Assembly: GCA_028710415.1 (NCBI GenBank)
Contig: JAQTUE010000004.1
Span: 1 to 64,000 of the forward strand
Direction: 5' to 3'
Source of the DNA: Paludibacter sp.
GTDB lineage: Bacteria > Bacteroidota > Bacteroidia > Bacteroidales > Paludibacteraceae
DNA: 64,000 nucleotides
A program made the translations under genes and the position numbers. The notes beneath the pieces are model-generated. The model was not told the DNA's origin. It did no database searches and worked only from the letters and a program-made list of their open reading frames with translations. Positions 1 through 9,699 of this stretch are shown piece by piece; the first letter of the stretch is position 1; every line of letters starts with the position of its first letter.

Positions 1-461
1 TGTTATTTCAAAATCCACAAAATTACCTTTTTTCAATTCAAATCGTAAAATCAAAGAACGCTTGTATGTTGCTGTTTATCTGCAATATGTTGAATATTTT
101 AAAAATTTAGTGCATCAGCAGTAATAAGGAAATAAGAGTTTTAATATGGGGGAGTTTGGTTTTCTACGAATGGCTACTGTCTAAAAATGAGGACTTTGAA
201 TTAAGAACCTTTCCGATAAACCGGAATGTACCATATTTTTGTTTTTTAAATCTACTATATAACTAATCTCAATGTGCTATGAATCAGATAATCCTGAAAT
301 GAATTTTTCAATACTACTCTGTTCTAAAATATGATTGAGAAACCTATTCGTGAATCATATCATTTTGTTAAATAATGAATGGTTTGTTTTGCGATTATAT
401 ACTTCAACTTATTGATTGAGATATTATTACATTGTAAAAAAACCTTATCTTAATTTATTTG

Positions 462-582
462 AACCTTAGTAGCCAGGCTAACCCCTAATATTAAACTTTA
501 TTCTTTGAATGGAATATTATCCATAGTCAATTAATCAAAGAATATGGTTGGGTTTTAGGGGGACAATCCGGCTACTAAGGTT
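462..582. repeat. 121-bp imperfect inverted-repeat element
   Basis: The outer 13 bases AACCTTAGTAGCC (462-474) recur exactly as the reverse complement at 570-582. Further in, the arms still match partly (CCCCTAA against TTAGGGGG, ATTCTTTGA against TCAAAGAAT). The whole element can fold back, like a MITE or a large structured RNA. It is the only structure seen in the gene-free stretch 1-1059, which has no convincing ORF. Confidence 0.6.
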
Positions 583-1059
583 GAGCAAAAAAATAAGGTT
601 TTAAATGTAAGAAATGAAATGAAACAAACAAAATTGATCATTGTTTACTACTTCAACTCCTTCTTGTTATCTTAATTGTTGTTCGATCTTATGATCGTTT
701 AGACTCAGTAGAAATATTAAGAAAAAATTTAACCCTTAAGTAACAGAAACTAAATATCTTCCAACTCTTTAAAAGCAGACATAGAAAGCAATTCACAAAG
801 TATAGTATCATTTATCAGATTAAGTTTCGAAATTTAAGTGTTGCATAAACATATCAATTCTTGTATTGTTATAGGATGAGATCCTGAAATCCTGAAATGA
901 CCATGGAACTAAACGCTTAAATAGTTGTAGGCTAATTTTTTAGAATGTTACCGGTAAAGATCATAGTATTGACTTATTTTAATATCTATGCCTTGTTTAC
1001 CATGGTTTCAAGGACTACGGTTGCAATACCAGCATAAATTAATTCATAAAATCAAACCA

Positions 1060-1458
1060 ATGACTTATCCATTAAAAAATATCAGCATTTCTATAAACCG
1101 GACTGCTGACGAAGTGTATCAATTCACTTCCAATCCTGAAAACCTGCCAAAATGGGCAAGTGGTTTCGTTCATGCTGTAACCCGACAGAATGGACATTGG
1201 GTAGGCGAAACTGACTTTGGGAATGTAATTATCGACTTTACAGCTCCTAATAGTTTTGGCATCTTAGATCATCAGGTGACTTTGCCGGGTGGCGAAGCAG
1301 TGAACAACCCTATGCGGGTGATAAAAAACAACCTGGGTTGCGAAGTTATTTTTACGTTGTTTTGGATACCCAGTCGGACTGTCGAACAATTTAATGAAGA
1401 TGTCCGGCTCGTTATAGGTGATTTGCAAAACCTGAAAGAAATACTGGAACATAACTGA
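1060..1458 (+). CDS. SRPBCC-fold (START/polyketide cyclase-like) protein
   Basis: A 132-residue protein when started at the ATG at 1060; the frame is open back to an ATG at 988, but those 24 extra residues look unlike a protein start. The N-terminal strand followed by 'TADEVYQFTSNPENLPKWASG' is the usual opening of SRPBCC proteins, which form a helix-grip fold with a hydrophobic ligand cavity. The C-terminal part has the expected long terminal helix. No catalytic residue can be named and the ligand is unknown. It stands alone, followed by the hydrolase after about 160 bases. Probably cytoplasmic. Confidence 0.6.
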   Translation: MTYPLKNISISINRTADEVYQFTSNPENLPKWASGFVHAVTRQNGHWVGETDFGNVIIDFTAPNSFGILDHQVTLPGGEAVNNPMRVIKNNLGCEVIFTLFWIPSRTVEQFNEDVRLVIGDLQNLKEILEHN

Positions 1459-1617
1459 TCCTATATAAATACGACAAACTTTTACATGAACTGTTTTTAC
1501 AATTACAGTAATAACTTCTGCTATGAGCGGGTTTTGAATATGCAATATACCGGTTTAAATTATAAATTGTTTTATATGCCCTGAGATTCAATAATTTAAA
1601 ATCTAAATGATATTAAA

Positions 1618-2520
1618 ATGATACGACCAACAATTTTAATAACCTTTATAGCCCTTTTGGTTACGGGCTATAACTATCCGGATGATACTGAAATGACTGA
1701 ACTAAAAACAATTAATGTCCAACAAGATAAAGAAGCTTTTACCGGTTATGCTTCTGTAAATGGACTCAACATGTATTATGAGATTCATGGAACGGGTGAT
1801 CCACTGGTACTCATCCATGGTGGAGGGTCGACCATAGGAACTTCTTTTGGGCGGATAATTCCTATCCTTGCTAAAGACAGGAAAGTGATTGCCGTAGAAT
1901 TGCAGGCACATGGTCACACTGCTGATATTGACCGTTCGGAAACATTTGAACAAGATGCTGATGATGTAGCCGCCCTACTGGCCATCCTGAAGATTGAAAA
2001 GGCCGACTTCTTTGGTTTCAGCAATGGAGGGAATACCACCATGCAAATTGCAATCAGGCATCCAGAAGTGGTTCGAAAGATAATACTTGGATCAGCATTC
2101 TATAAACGGGAAGGAATGTTTCCCCAATTTTGGGAATCAATGAAAAATGCCACATTGAAGGACATGCCGAAGCAATTGCAGGAAGAATATAAAAAAGTAG
2201 CGCCCCGTCCCGACGACCTGATACGCATGTTTGAAAAGGATAGAAACAGAATGGTCGGGTTTACCGATTGGAAACCGGAAGTCATTCAATCAATAGAGGC
2301 ACCCGCATTCATCATTCAAGGGGATGCGGATGTGGTACAGCCCGAACATGCTGTTGAAATGTTTCGTCTGATGCAGCACGCCCGTTTGGCCATTCTACCT
2401 GGTGGGCATGGAGCCTATATCGGTGAAATTACAACCGGCATGGAAAACAGTACTATACCTGAACTTACAGTAAAAATGATTGAGCAATTTCTAAATGAGC
2501 CTATGCCGGAAATGAAATGA
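1618..2520 (+). CDS. Alpha/beta-fold hydrolase, exported or membrane-anchored
   Basis: A 300-residue protein. Residues 3-18 are hydrophobic and look like a signal peptide or anchor. The fold signature is clear: oxyanion region 'VLIHGGG' near residue 64, nucleophile elbow 'GFSNGG' with Ser135, an acid in 'GDAD' near residue 238 and a His in 'PGGHG' near residue 264, giving a complete Ser-Asp-His triad. The overall pattern is that of the broad esterase/haloperoxidase-like group; the substrate cannot be told. It is monocistronic and is followed by a strong hairpin terminator. Confidence 0.8.
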   Translation: MIRPTILITFIALLVTGYNYPDDTEMTELKTINVQQDKEAFTGYASVNGLNMYYEIHGTGDPLVLIHGGGSTIGTSFGRIIPILAKDRKVIAVELQAHGHTADIDRSETFEQDADDVAALLAILKIEKADFFGFSNGGNTTMQIAIRHPEVVRKIILGSAFYKREGMFPQFWESMKNATLKDMPKQLQEEYKKVAPRPDDLIRMFEKDRNRMVGFTDWKPEVIQSIEAPAFIIQGDADVVQPEHAVEMFRLMQHARLAILPGGHGAYIGEITTGMENSTIPELTVKMIEQFLNEPMPEMK

Positions 2521-2580
2521 GTAAAGAAAAATAATGTAGTATATAGGAATAGAATGTTTTATAATACTTAAAACAGAAAG

Positions 2581-2616
2581 AAAAAGGTGATAATTATGAT
2601 TTCACCTTTTTTGTTT
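2581..2616 (+). terminator. Rho-independent terminator after the hydrolase
   Basis: AAAAAGGTGA (2581-2590) pairs with TCACCTTTTT (2602-2611) and is followed by T-rich sequence. It lies in the 372-base gap between the hydrolase and the SIMPL gene, which otherwise holds only the promoter-like box at 2750. Confidence 0.8.
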
Positions 2617-2749
2617 TTAATAGGTAACTGATTCAGAAAGTTTTTTGACTTTTGATTGTTCTTAAATGAGTTTGTATTAAAATTAGATAGTCACTGAAAT
2701 TATTAATAAATAAAAGTTCCTCATTTATATATTATCTTAATATATTAAC

Positions 2750-2757
2750 TATATTTG
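2750..2757 (+). promoter_or_regulatory. Bacteroidota-type -7 box upstream of the SIMPL gene
   Basis: TATATTTG followed by C matches the TAnnTTTG consensus. No clear TTG lies 19-21 bases upstream, so only half of the promoter is supported. It would leave a leader of about 130 bases before the ATG at 2893. Confidence 0.45.
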
Positions 2758-2892
2758 CAGAATGATTAATGGTAATATAAGTTCCAATTTAAACATTAAA
2801 GGACTAAATTAAACCCTATTATTTAATTTGGGCAAAGTTAAAATTAAATCCAATTATCCAACCCATAATCCAATACTAAATTTAAATCTATC

Positions 2893-3651
2893 ATGGAAAC
2901 AAAGAGTAATTCGCAATTCTTGAGAGGGTATCTATCAACAGCTATTATGGCAGTTGCCCTGGTTGTTACAGCTGTTATTTTTGCAGGGGCGTATAAATCA
3001 AAGTTCAATAAACAGGTGACGATTTCGGTGACAGGGCTTGCCGAGAAGAGCTTTGCCAGTGATTTGATCGTTTGGCGTGGTGAATACCAACGTAAATCCC
3101 TTGACCTGAAAGCTGCCTATGCTTTGATCAAGAATGACGAGTCAAATGTACGCCAGTATTTGAAATCGAACAACATTGACAACAACGAGATTGTGTTTTC
3201 TTCCATTAGCATAGAGAAAGAGTTTGATATAAAGCGAAATGATGAAGGTAAACAGATCAGTTCCATATTTGCAGGTTACAAACTCTCGCAGACAGTGACG
3301 GTTGAATCCAGAAATATTGACCGGGTGGAAGTAGTATCCAGGGAAGTGACAAAACTCATAGAAAGCGGAATTGAAATCAGCTCACTGGAACCGTCTTATT
3401 TCTATACCAGGCTATCGGAGCTTAAAATAGACCTGTTGGCAAAAGCCAGTGCCGATGCCCGGAAACGTGCCGAAACAATTGCTTTAAATTCAGGAGGTGC
3501 CTTGGGTAAAATACTGAAAGCGGATATGGGCGTTTTCCAGATTACAGCTCCCAACAGCAACGAAGATTTTAGTTACGGGGGAGCCTTTAATACTTCCTCA
3601 AAAAACAAAAAAGCTTCCATTACCATACGAATCAATTACTCCATAAAATAA
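2893..3651 (+). CDS. SIMPL domain (DUF541) protein, membrane-anchored
   Basis: A 252-residue protein. An N-terminal hydrophobic segment at about residues 14-32 is followed directly by 'ISVTGLAEKSFASDLIVW', the typical opening of SIMPL/DUF541 proteins, whose first strand begins with a V-x-G-x-(A/G) pattern. A long helix rich in Ala and Arg ('AKASADARKRAETIALNSGG') and a final strand 'ASITIRINYSI' complete the family pattern. The domain should sit on the periplasmic side. The family is linked to envelope or oxidative stress, but its molecular role is poorly known. It is monocistronic. Confidence 0.8.
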   Translation: METKSNSQFLRGYLSTAIMAVALVVTAVIFAGAYKSKFNKQVTISVTGLAEKSFASDLIVWRGEYQRKSLDLKAAYALIKNDESNVRQYLKSNNIDNNEIVFSSISIEKEFDIKRNDEGKQISSIFAGYKLSQTVTVESRNIDRVEVVSREVTKLIESGIEISSLEPSYFYTRLSELKIDLLAKASADARKRAETIALNSGGALGKILKADMGVFQITAPNSNEDFSYGGAFNTSSKNKKASITIRINYSIK

Positions 3652-3817
3652 ATCGCTTAGAAGGGATCTTAAAAGCCTTAAAACAGATATAATACTTACT
3701 TATCTTAATCATTGGCAAATTATTGATTTTGTAACATCAAGATAGGTGCTGGATGAATATGTTGCAAATGGAATTCTTTGGGGGAGAACCTTTCAATTTT
3801 TACTAAATAAGAAAGTC

Positions 3818-4234
3818 ATGAGAATACAGTTGAACACTTCCGGTATCAATTGGGACCGGGTTGTTGAAATATTACAGAAAGTAGAAATGGCCAGCTATAC
3901 GGCAGAAATTCATCAGACTGCATTTAACAACAGTCAGGTTGTCGTATTTATCTTTGATACAGATACCCTGATTGGCTTTGGCCGGGCTATTACGGATGGA
4001 GCGTACCAGGCTGCGGTGTATGATGTTGCGGTATGGCCGGAATACCAGGGGAAAGGAGTCGGCTGGTTAATTCTGAATACAATCCTGGAATATTGTCCGA
4101 ATTGTAATGTCATTCTGTATGCCACCCCTGGAAAAGAAACATTTTATGAAAAACACTCTTTCCGTAAAATGAAAACCGGGATGGCTTTATTTACTGATCC
4201 GGGGAGAATGATTGAAAAAGGGTTTATAAAATAA
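3818..4234 (+). CDS. GNAT-family N-acetyltransferase
   Basis: A 138-residue protein counted from the ATG at 3818; an upstream in-frame GTG at 3746 would add 24 unconvincing residues. The acetyl-CoA binding motif A is visible as 'VAVWPEYQGKGVGWLIL' (Q-G-x-G-x-G core), and 'FYEKHSFRKMKTGMALF' is the usual GNAT C-terminus. The length matches short single-domain GNATs. The acceptor substrate cannot be inferred. It lies between the SIMPL and DUF4251 genes, with gaps of about 170 bases on both sides. Confidence 0.8.
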   Translation: MRIQLNTSGINWDRVVEILQKVEMASYTAEIHQTAFNNSQVVVFIFDTDTLIGFGRAITDGAYQAAVYDVAVWPEYQGKGVGWLILNTILEYCPNCNVILYATPGKETFYEKHSFRKMKTGMALFTDPGRMIEKGFIK

Positions 4235-4407
4235 ATCCCGGATTAGTTTTCATGTTACGATAGAATCTTGTATTTGTGGTAATGTATTGGTGAAATCCCA
4301 CAGGGTTAAATTCATTTATTTTTTTAATTGAATGATAAATGATCATTAATTCTTTAAAATATGGAATACTTCTTGTAATGTTATCTGAAAAATGAAAGGA
4401 TAATATT

Positions 4408-4956
4408 ATGAAAAAGATAATTATCATATTATTGCTGGCCATTCCTGGAATTGGGTTATTAGCCCAAAAAAAAGCTGCTAATTCTCCTGTAACAAAAGTA
4501 GAAAAACAGGATTCTGACTTGGAAAAACAATATCAACTGAATAAATACATGCTCGAAAACAGGGATTTTGTTTTAGAGGCTGATTATCTGCAAAATAGGT
4601 ATGGCAGAAGGTCTGTTGTTAATTCAACCATTAATTTTGTTGCGGTAGATTCCACTACAGCAATTATTCAAATAGGGTCGGATTTCAGGGTTGGGTCAAA
4701 TGGAGTAGGAGGGGTTACTGCAAAAGGTAAGATTACCAGTTGGAAATTAACTGAAAACACAAAGAATATGACTTTCAACCTGTACCTCAATGTCATGACG
4801 AATATTGGCATTTACGACCTGTATTTCTCAATAAGTTCTTCCGGAAAGTCGACTGCATTATTAACCGGACTTACTGCGGGACAATTGACTTTTGAAGGGG
4901 ATCTGGTTCCGCATTCTGAATCATCTGTGTACGAAGGATTTTCATCATACCGGTAA
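4408..4956 (+). CDS. DUF4251 family secreted protein
   Basis: A 182-residue protein with a signal peptide (basic start, hydrophobic residues 4-19, likely cleavage near 'LLAQ'). The body contains the DUF4251 pattern: 'RDFVLEADYLQNRYG', then 'FVAVDSTTAIIQIGS', then a Gly-rich 'GGVTAKGKITSW' and 'LYFSISSSGKSTALL'. This family is almost confined to Bacteroidota and has no settled function. The gene ends at a bidirectional terminator shared with the convergent RND operon. Confidence 0.8.
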   Translation: MKKIIIILLLAIPGIGLLAQKKAANSPVTKVEKQDSDLEKQYQLNKYMLENRDFVLEADYLQNRYGRRSVVNSTINFVAVDSTTAIIQIGSDFRVGSNGVGGVTAKGKITSWKLTENTKNMTFNLYLNVMTNIGIYDLYFSISSSGKSTALLTGLTAGQLTFEGDLVPHSESSVYEGFSSYR

Positions 4957-4998
4957 AATTAAAAGAGGCTGATTTTTTTAAGCAGCCTCTTTTAATTT
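4957..4998. terminator. Bidirectional terminator between DUF4251 and RND genes
   Basis: AATTAAAAGAGGCTG (4957-4971) is an exact inverted repeat of 4983-4997, with a T-rich loop and A/T tails on both sides. It sits between convergent stop codons and can serve both strands. Confidence 0.9.
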
Positions 4999-5002
4999 TT
5001 TA

Positions 5003-8000
5003 TCAGGTTTGTTTTTCTTTTGGCTTGTTTCTTATTTTCAGATACTTACGCCGCTCCATTTTCAATTTCATGATGTAATCCAGTTCATAGAGTGCCGGGA
5101 CAAACATCAAGGTCAGGAAAGTAGCAAAGCTCAACCCGAATATTATCGACCATGCCAAGGGTCCCCAGAAGGCTACATTATCACCGCCGAAGTAAATATG
5201 AGGATTCAAATGGGTAAACAGTGTTTGAAAATTTATGTTCATGCCCACTGCCAATGGTACTAATCCCAGCATGGTAGCCGTTGCAGTCAGGATAACGGGC
5301 GTAATACGTGTTTTACCACCTTCGATGATGGCACGCCGGGTCCGCAATCCTTCCTTCTTCTTGACATCAATAAATTCCACAATCAGTATTCCATTCCTGA
5401 CCACGATTCCTCCTAGTGCAACAATACCCAGGCCGGTCATCAGGATGACAAGATCCATATGGAAAATTATTACTCCAAGCAAGACGCCTATGATACTGAA
5501 TATTACTTCACTCAGGATGATCAGCGATTTGCTTACCGAACCAAACTGGGTAATCAGGATAAAGAAAATTGCACCCAATGCAATTATCATTGCTTTCATC
5601 AGGAATGCTGTTGTTTGAGCCTGATCTTCCTGTTCCCCGGTAAGTTTTACGTTGGTTCCTTCATGTAGATGGAACTGTTTCAGTTCACGGGTAATAACCG
5701 GAACAATATCATTGGCTGAATATCCTGACAATACATTGGAATATATAGTAATAACCCGCTTTTGATTCAGCCGCTTAATACCTGCATATGACGAGGTGTA
5801 ATTTATCGTAGCTACTGTCGACAACGGAATACTACGCAACTGGCCTGAATTCATATCCCGGAAAGTAATCTCCAGATTCACAAGCGCGTTGATATTATCA
5901 CGTGTCACTTTGTTATACCTTAGCATGATTGGATATTCATCTTCATCCTGTTTCAGTTTCGATATTTCTTTTCCATAAAGGGCAGTCCTGATTTCCAATC
6001 CAATCTGTCCGGTTGAAAGACCCAGCCTCTGCGCCCTGTCACGGTTTATCTGAATAATGATTTCAGGTGAATTGACCTCGAAATCTATTTTCAGATCTTC
6101 AATGCCCGGAATCTTTAATGAATCAAGGTAATCATGTATTCCAAAGGCATCGTTCACCAGGTTCTCCAGGTTTTCGCTGGTAATTTCGATATTGATAGGT
6201 TTGCCGGTTGGAGGGCCATTCCTGTTTTTATCAACTGTAATTTCAGCCCCGGGTATGTCCGCTACTTCTTTTCGAATGATTTCCATATATTTCGTCGTTG
6301 ATATTCCGGTTGTCCTGTATTTGCTCTCGATAAAATTAATGGATACTTTACCCTTGTTGAATGGATTGCCGGTGGATGCGAATCCTTGTTCCTCAGCACC
6401 TATGGTGACATTCGAAATGATGGATTCCACATCCGGGTTATGTTTGCCCAAAGCCTTGTATACCCGTTGCTCTGCTATGTTTGTAATGCTGTCAGTGACA
6501 TTCTGATGGGTGCCACCGGGCATTTTAATGTATACGTAGATATTGTTTGGATCGTTATTCGGGAAAAACAATACCTTTGGTTTTGCAATTCCAGTCAGGA
6601 ACATGGTTACGAAGAATAGTACAATCATGCCTGCCAGTATCCATGCCGGACGTGAACCCATGAGAATAATACTCAGTTGATGTTCATAGACCCGTATGAA
6701 ATAGGGCCATACTTTCTCCTGGAAACCTTTAATGGCTTTGCTTAGGATAAAGTGATAAAATACGATCATTATTACAGCAAATACCAGGAGGTTTGCCAGC
6801 CCGTAAACCCTTGTCAGATAGAATAACCCGGCAAATCCAAGCATTATGATCATGCTTGTCCGGTTTTTTCTCCATCCGGTTCCTTTTTGATAATCAGTTT
6901 CGTATTCATGTTTCATAAACGACACTGCAAATACGGGGTTGAATACGTATGCCACAAAAAGGGAAGCAAAGAGCGTAATGATTAAAGTTACCGGCAGGTA
7001 ATGCATAAACTGCCCGACAATACCCGGCCAGAATGCCAGTGGAAAGAAAGGAGCCAGGGTGGTTAGTGTCCCTGATAAAATAGGTGCAAATACTTCTCCT
7101 GCCGCTTTTTTAGCTGCTATGGTAATATCCGGATTCAACCGGTGCAGCCTGTGGGTATTTTCAATTACTACAATGGCATCATCCACCACAATACCCAGGG
7201 CAAAGATAAAGGCAAACATAACAATCATATTCATGGTGAACCCTAATCCAGGCAATACCAGGTATGCCACAAATATAGACAGAGGTACTGATAGGCCTAC
7301 AAAGAAAGCATTGGTGAAACCCATAAAGAACATGAGCACAATGGTCACTAAAATAAACCCAATGATGATAGTATTATTCAACTCATCCAGCGTGTTCCTG
7401 GTAAACCGGCTCTGGTCACCGGTTACCGTAACAGCCATCCCTTTGGGAAATTCATGTCCGATCAGTTCTTCCTCAACAATCTTTTTAATCTGATCGGAAG
7501 CATCCAGTAAGTTTGCACCGCTTTTTTTTACTACGTTCAGGGTAATCACATTTTTACCATCCAACCGTGCAAAGCTTTCCTGTTCCTTGTGGCTGTCTTC
7601 CACATCGGCGATGTCGGTTAGTTTTATAAAAGCACCGCTGGATGAATGCACCACAATGTTTTTCAATGTTTCTACATCTGCAAATTGGCCTTTTATCCGG
7701 ACTGTATTCCTGATCCCATTGCTGGTAAGCGAACCACCCGAAATGGTCATGTTCTCCATGGCTACTGCACGCTCTATATCGCTGAAAGTCACTTTGGCAA
7801 CCTGCATCTTGAAAATGTCGGCATTGATCTGAATCTCCCGGTCGAGTGCTCCCACAATGTCAACCCGGGTAATTTCCTTCAGCCCCTCGATTTTGTCCTG
7901 GGCAATTTTTGCATAATGTTTTAGTTTATCCAGGTCATAATTGCCCGATATGTTCAGGAACATGACCGGCAGCTCCGAGAGGTCAATATCCATAATGTCA

Positions 8001-8407
8001 GGTTGTGAAGGCAGGTCGGAAGGTAAATCGCTCTTGGATTTATCTACAGCATCGCGCACACGCTGCTTCGCTGTTTCAATGGATAGGTTGGGATCGAACT
8101 CAACCACTATGGATGAGAAATCGGGTACGGAATTGCTGGTAATCTTTTTTACATCGGCGATTGATTTCAATTGTTTCTCAATCGGGCGGGTTACCAGGTT
8201 TTCTATATCTTCCGGGGATGTTCCCGGGTAAGGTGTATTGACAATGATATATGGAATAACAACCTGTGGAAACTGTTCCTTGGGAATGAAATAATAATTC
8301 ATCATACCGAGGATAGTGATCAGTACGGCAAGTACATAAATACTTGTACGGTTTTCAATTGCCCAGCTAGTTGCAAAAAACTCTTTAAACTTATGTTCTT
8401 TCGACAT
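5003..8407 (-). CDS. RND-family efflux pump, inner-membrane subunit
   Basis: A 1134-residue protein of the AcrB/HAE-1 type superfamily. TM1 near residue 20 is followed by the periplasmic porter start 'PYPGTSPEDIENLVTRPIE'. The TM4 motif 'FALGIVVDDAIVVIENTHR' carries the paired Asp residues of the proton relay, and the second half repeats the layout ('GLGIVALGGIVVRNGILIVEF'). It is about 90 residues longer than E. coli AcrB because of extra hydrophobic sequence after the first membrane block. It is the last gene of the operon TolC, adaptor, pump read on the minus strand, with a 128-base gap before it. Its substrate is unknown. Confidence 0.9.
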   Translation of the reverse strand: MSKEHKFKEFFATSWAIENRTSIYVLAVLITILGMMNYYFIPKEQFPQVVIPYIIVNTPYPGTSPEDIENLVTRPIEKQLKSIADVKKITSNSVPDFSSIVVEFDPNLSIETAKQRVRDAVDKSKSDLPSDLPSQPDIMDIDLSELPVMFLNISGNYDLDKLKHYAKIAQDKIEGLKEITRVDIVGALDREIQINADIFKMQVAKVTFSDIERAVAMENMTISGGSLTSNGIRNTVRIKGQFADVETLKNIVVHSSSGAFIKLTDIADVEDSHKEQESFARLDGKNVITLNVVKKSGANLLDASDQIKKIVEEELIGHEFPKGMAVTVTGDQSRFTRNTLDELNNTIIIGFILVTIVLMFFMGFTNAFFVGLSVPLSIFVAYLVLPGLGFTMNMIVMFAFIFALGIVVDDAIVVIENTHRLHRLNPDITIAAKKAAGEVFAPILSGTLTTLAPFFPLAFWPGIVGQFMHYLPVTLIITLFASLFVAYVFNPVFAVSFMKHEYETDYQKGTGWRKNRTSMIIMLGFAGLFYLTRVYGLANLLVFAVIMIVFYHFILSKAIKGFQEKVWPYFIRVYEHQLSIILMGSRPAWILAGMIVLFFVTMFLTGIAKPKVLFFPNNDPNNIYVYIKMPGGTHQNVTDSITNIAEQRVYKALGKHNPDVESIISNVTIGAEEQGFASTGNPFNKGKVSINFIESKYRTTGISTTKYMEIIRKEVADIPGAEITVDKNRNGPPTGKPINIEITSENLENLVNDAFGIHDYLDSLKIPGIEDLKIDFEVNSPEIIIQINRDRAQRLGLSTGQIGLEIRTALYGKEISKLKQDEDEYPIMLRYNKVTRDNINALVNLEITFRDMNSGQLRSIPLSTVATINYTSSYAGIKRLNQKRVITIYSNVLSGYSANDIVPVITRELKQFHLHEGTNVKLTGEQEDQAQTTAFLMKAMIIALGAIFFILITQFGSVSKSLIILSEVIFSIIGVLLGVIIFHMDLVILMTGLGIVALGGIVVRNGILIVEFIDVKKKEGLRTRRAIIEGGKTRITPVILTATATMLGLVPLAVGMNINFQTLFTHLNPHIYFGGDNVAFWGPLAWSIIFGLSFATFLTLMFVPALYELDYIMKLKMERRKYLKIRNKPKEKQT

Positions 8408-8535
8408 GATTGATCAATTTAAGTAGGTAGACTAAATAGATTTCTAATTTCTATACACCTGTTTTTACAGTGACACAATGTAATTTGGGTTTGATCTTGC
8501 TTCCGGTACATTCTTTAATATTTCATCAATGGTTT

Positions 8536-9651
8536 TTAGAATACTATATTTACACCGGGATTTAAATTCTGATATCCCGAAGTAATGATTTTTTCTCCCG
8601 TTGTGAGTCCATCCAGAACTTCCACTATTCCATCATAATCTTTTCCTGTTTTAATTATTCTTTTATCAGCAATCCAGTTTTTACCGTTTTGTTTGGCAAC
8701 ATAGATAAATTTGCCTGCCTGATCTTTCTGTACATAGTTTACAGGGACACAAAAAGCCCTGGTATTGCTGTAATCTTTAATCTTGATATAGGCTATCATA
8801 TTGGCCCGAAGCATAACATTCCCCGAAGTAACCTTGCACTCAACTTTGAAAGTTCGGTTTGTGGGATCAATGTACCGGCCTGTAAAATTTAATTTTGTTT
8901 CATATTCTTTCCCAAGGTCAGGGAAACTTACCAGGGCTATGTTGCCATCATGGATACGGGCAGCATAAGCTTCCGATACATCGGCTGTGATTTTTGCAAT
9001 GCTCATGTTGATCACCCGGATAGTAGAAGTTGTGGCACCCGGCGAAACATTCTGTCCGACACGTAATGGCACACTTTCCACTGTTCCTGCTATCGGGGAT
9101 ATGATCTTTGACATTCTCAATTGTTCTTTCATGGTCTCCAGCCTTTGTTCCAGCGATTCTTTGGTGGTCTTAGCCTGCAGGTACTGCACTTCGCTGCCTA
9201 TTTTTTTATCCCATAATGCACTTTGCTTCGTATAGATGGTATTGGCCATTTCAAGCTGGGTTTTTACTTCTTCCAGCGATTGTTTCTGTACCCTGGAGTC
9301 TAATTCGGCCAGAACAGCACCTTTATTCACCTGGGAACCTTCCTTTACATATACTGCCGTCACGATCCCCGATATCTGCGGACTGACAGCTATGTTCTGT
9401 TCCCCGTCAACATTGCCCTGCACCTCGATATAATGATTGAATACACTTTCGGCTGCTTCGGTGGTATTTACGGTTATGGATTTTATATCCTTCGTTTTAC
9501 CGATAGGGTCGATCTTGTTTTCGAGTTGTGTTATCTGCGTATTTAATTGGTCACGTTGGGCTTTTAGTTTGTCGAGTTCTCCTTTTTTGTCTGTTGAAGC
9601 ACAGGATACAAAAAAAACAATGAGTGCTGTATAAAATATTATCCTTTTCAT
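8536..9651 (-). CDS. RND periplasmic adaptor (membrane fusion protein), lipoprotein
   Basis: A 371-residue protein. The lipobox 'FFVSC' puts the lipidated Cys at residue 17. A short coiled coil (about 20-50) precedes the lipoyl half 'VSPQISGIVTAVYVKEGSQVNKG', an alpha-hairpin (about 125-175) and the second lipoyl half 'ISPIAGTVESVPLRVGQNV', followed by beta-barrel and membrane-proximal domains. It bridges the pump encoded downstream and the TolC protein encoded upstream. The extra N-terminal coiled coil before the lipoyl domain is common in Bacteroidota adaptors. Confidence 0.9.
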   Translation of the reverse strand: MKRIIFYTALIVFFVSCASTDKKGELDKLKAQRDQLNTQITQLENKIDPIGKTKDIKSITVNTTEAAESVFNHYIEVQGNVDGEQNIAVSPQISGIVTAVYVKEGSQVNKGAVLAELDSRVQKQSLEEVKTQLEMANTIYTKQSALWDKKIGSEVQYLQAKTTKESLEQRLETMKEQLRMSKIISPIAGTVESVPLRVGQNVSPGATTSTIRVINMSIAKITADVSEAYAARIHDGNIALVSFPDLGKEYETKLNFTGRYIDPTNRTFKVECKVTSGNVMLRANMIAYIKIKDYSNTRAFCVPVNYVQKDQAGKFIYVAKQNGKNWIADKRIIKTGKDYDGIVEVLDGLTTGEKIITSGYQNLNPGVNIVF

Positions 9652-9699
9652 TTTGTATGTTTTTTGTTTGGTTATGTGATTGCTATGTATGGGTTCAGG

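Noticed and set aside
5235..7493. Long plus-strand ORFs (127-144 codons) opposite the RND pump gene
   Set aside because: They are antisense shadows of a strongly conserved pump; their translations are low-complexity Ile/Thr/Ser-rich strings with no family pattern.
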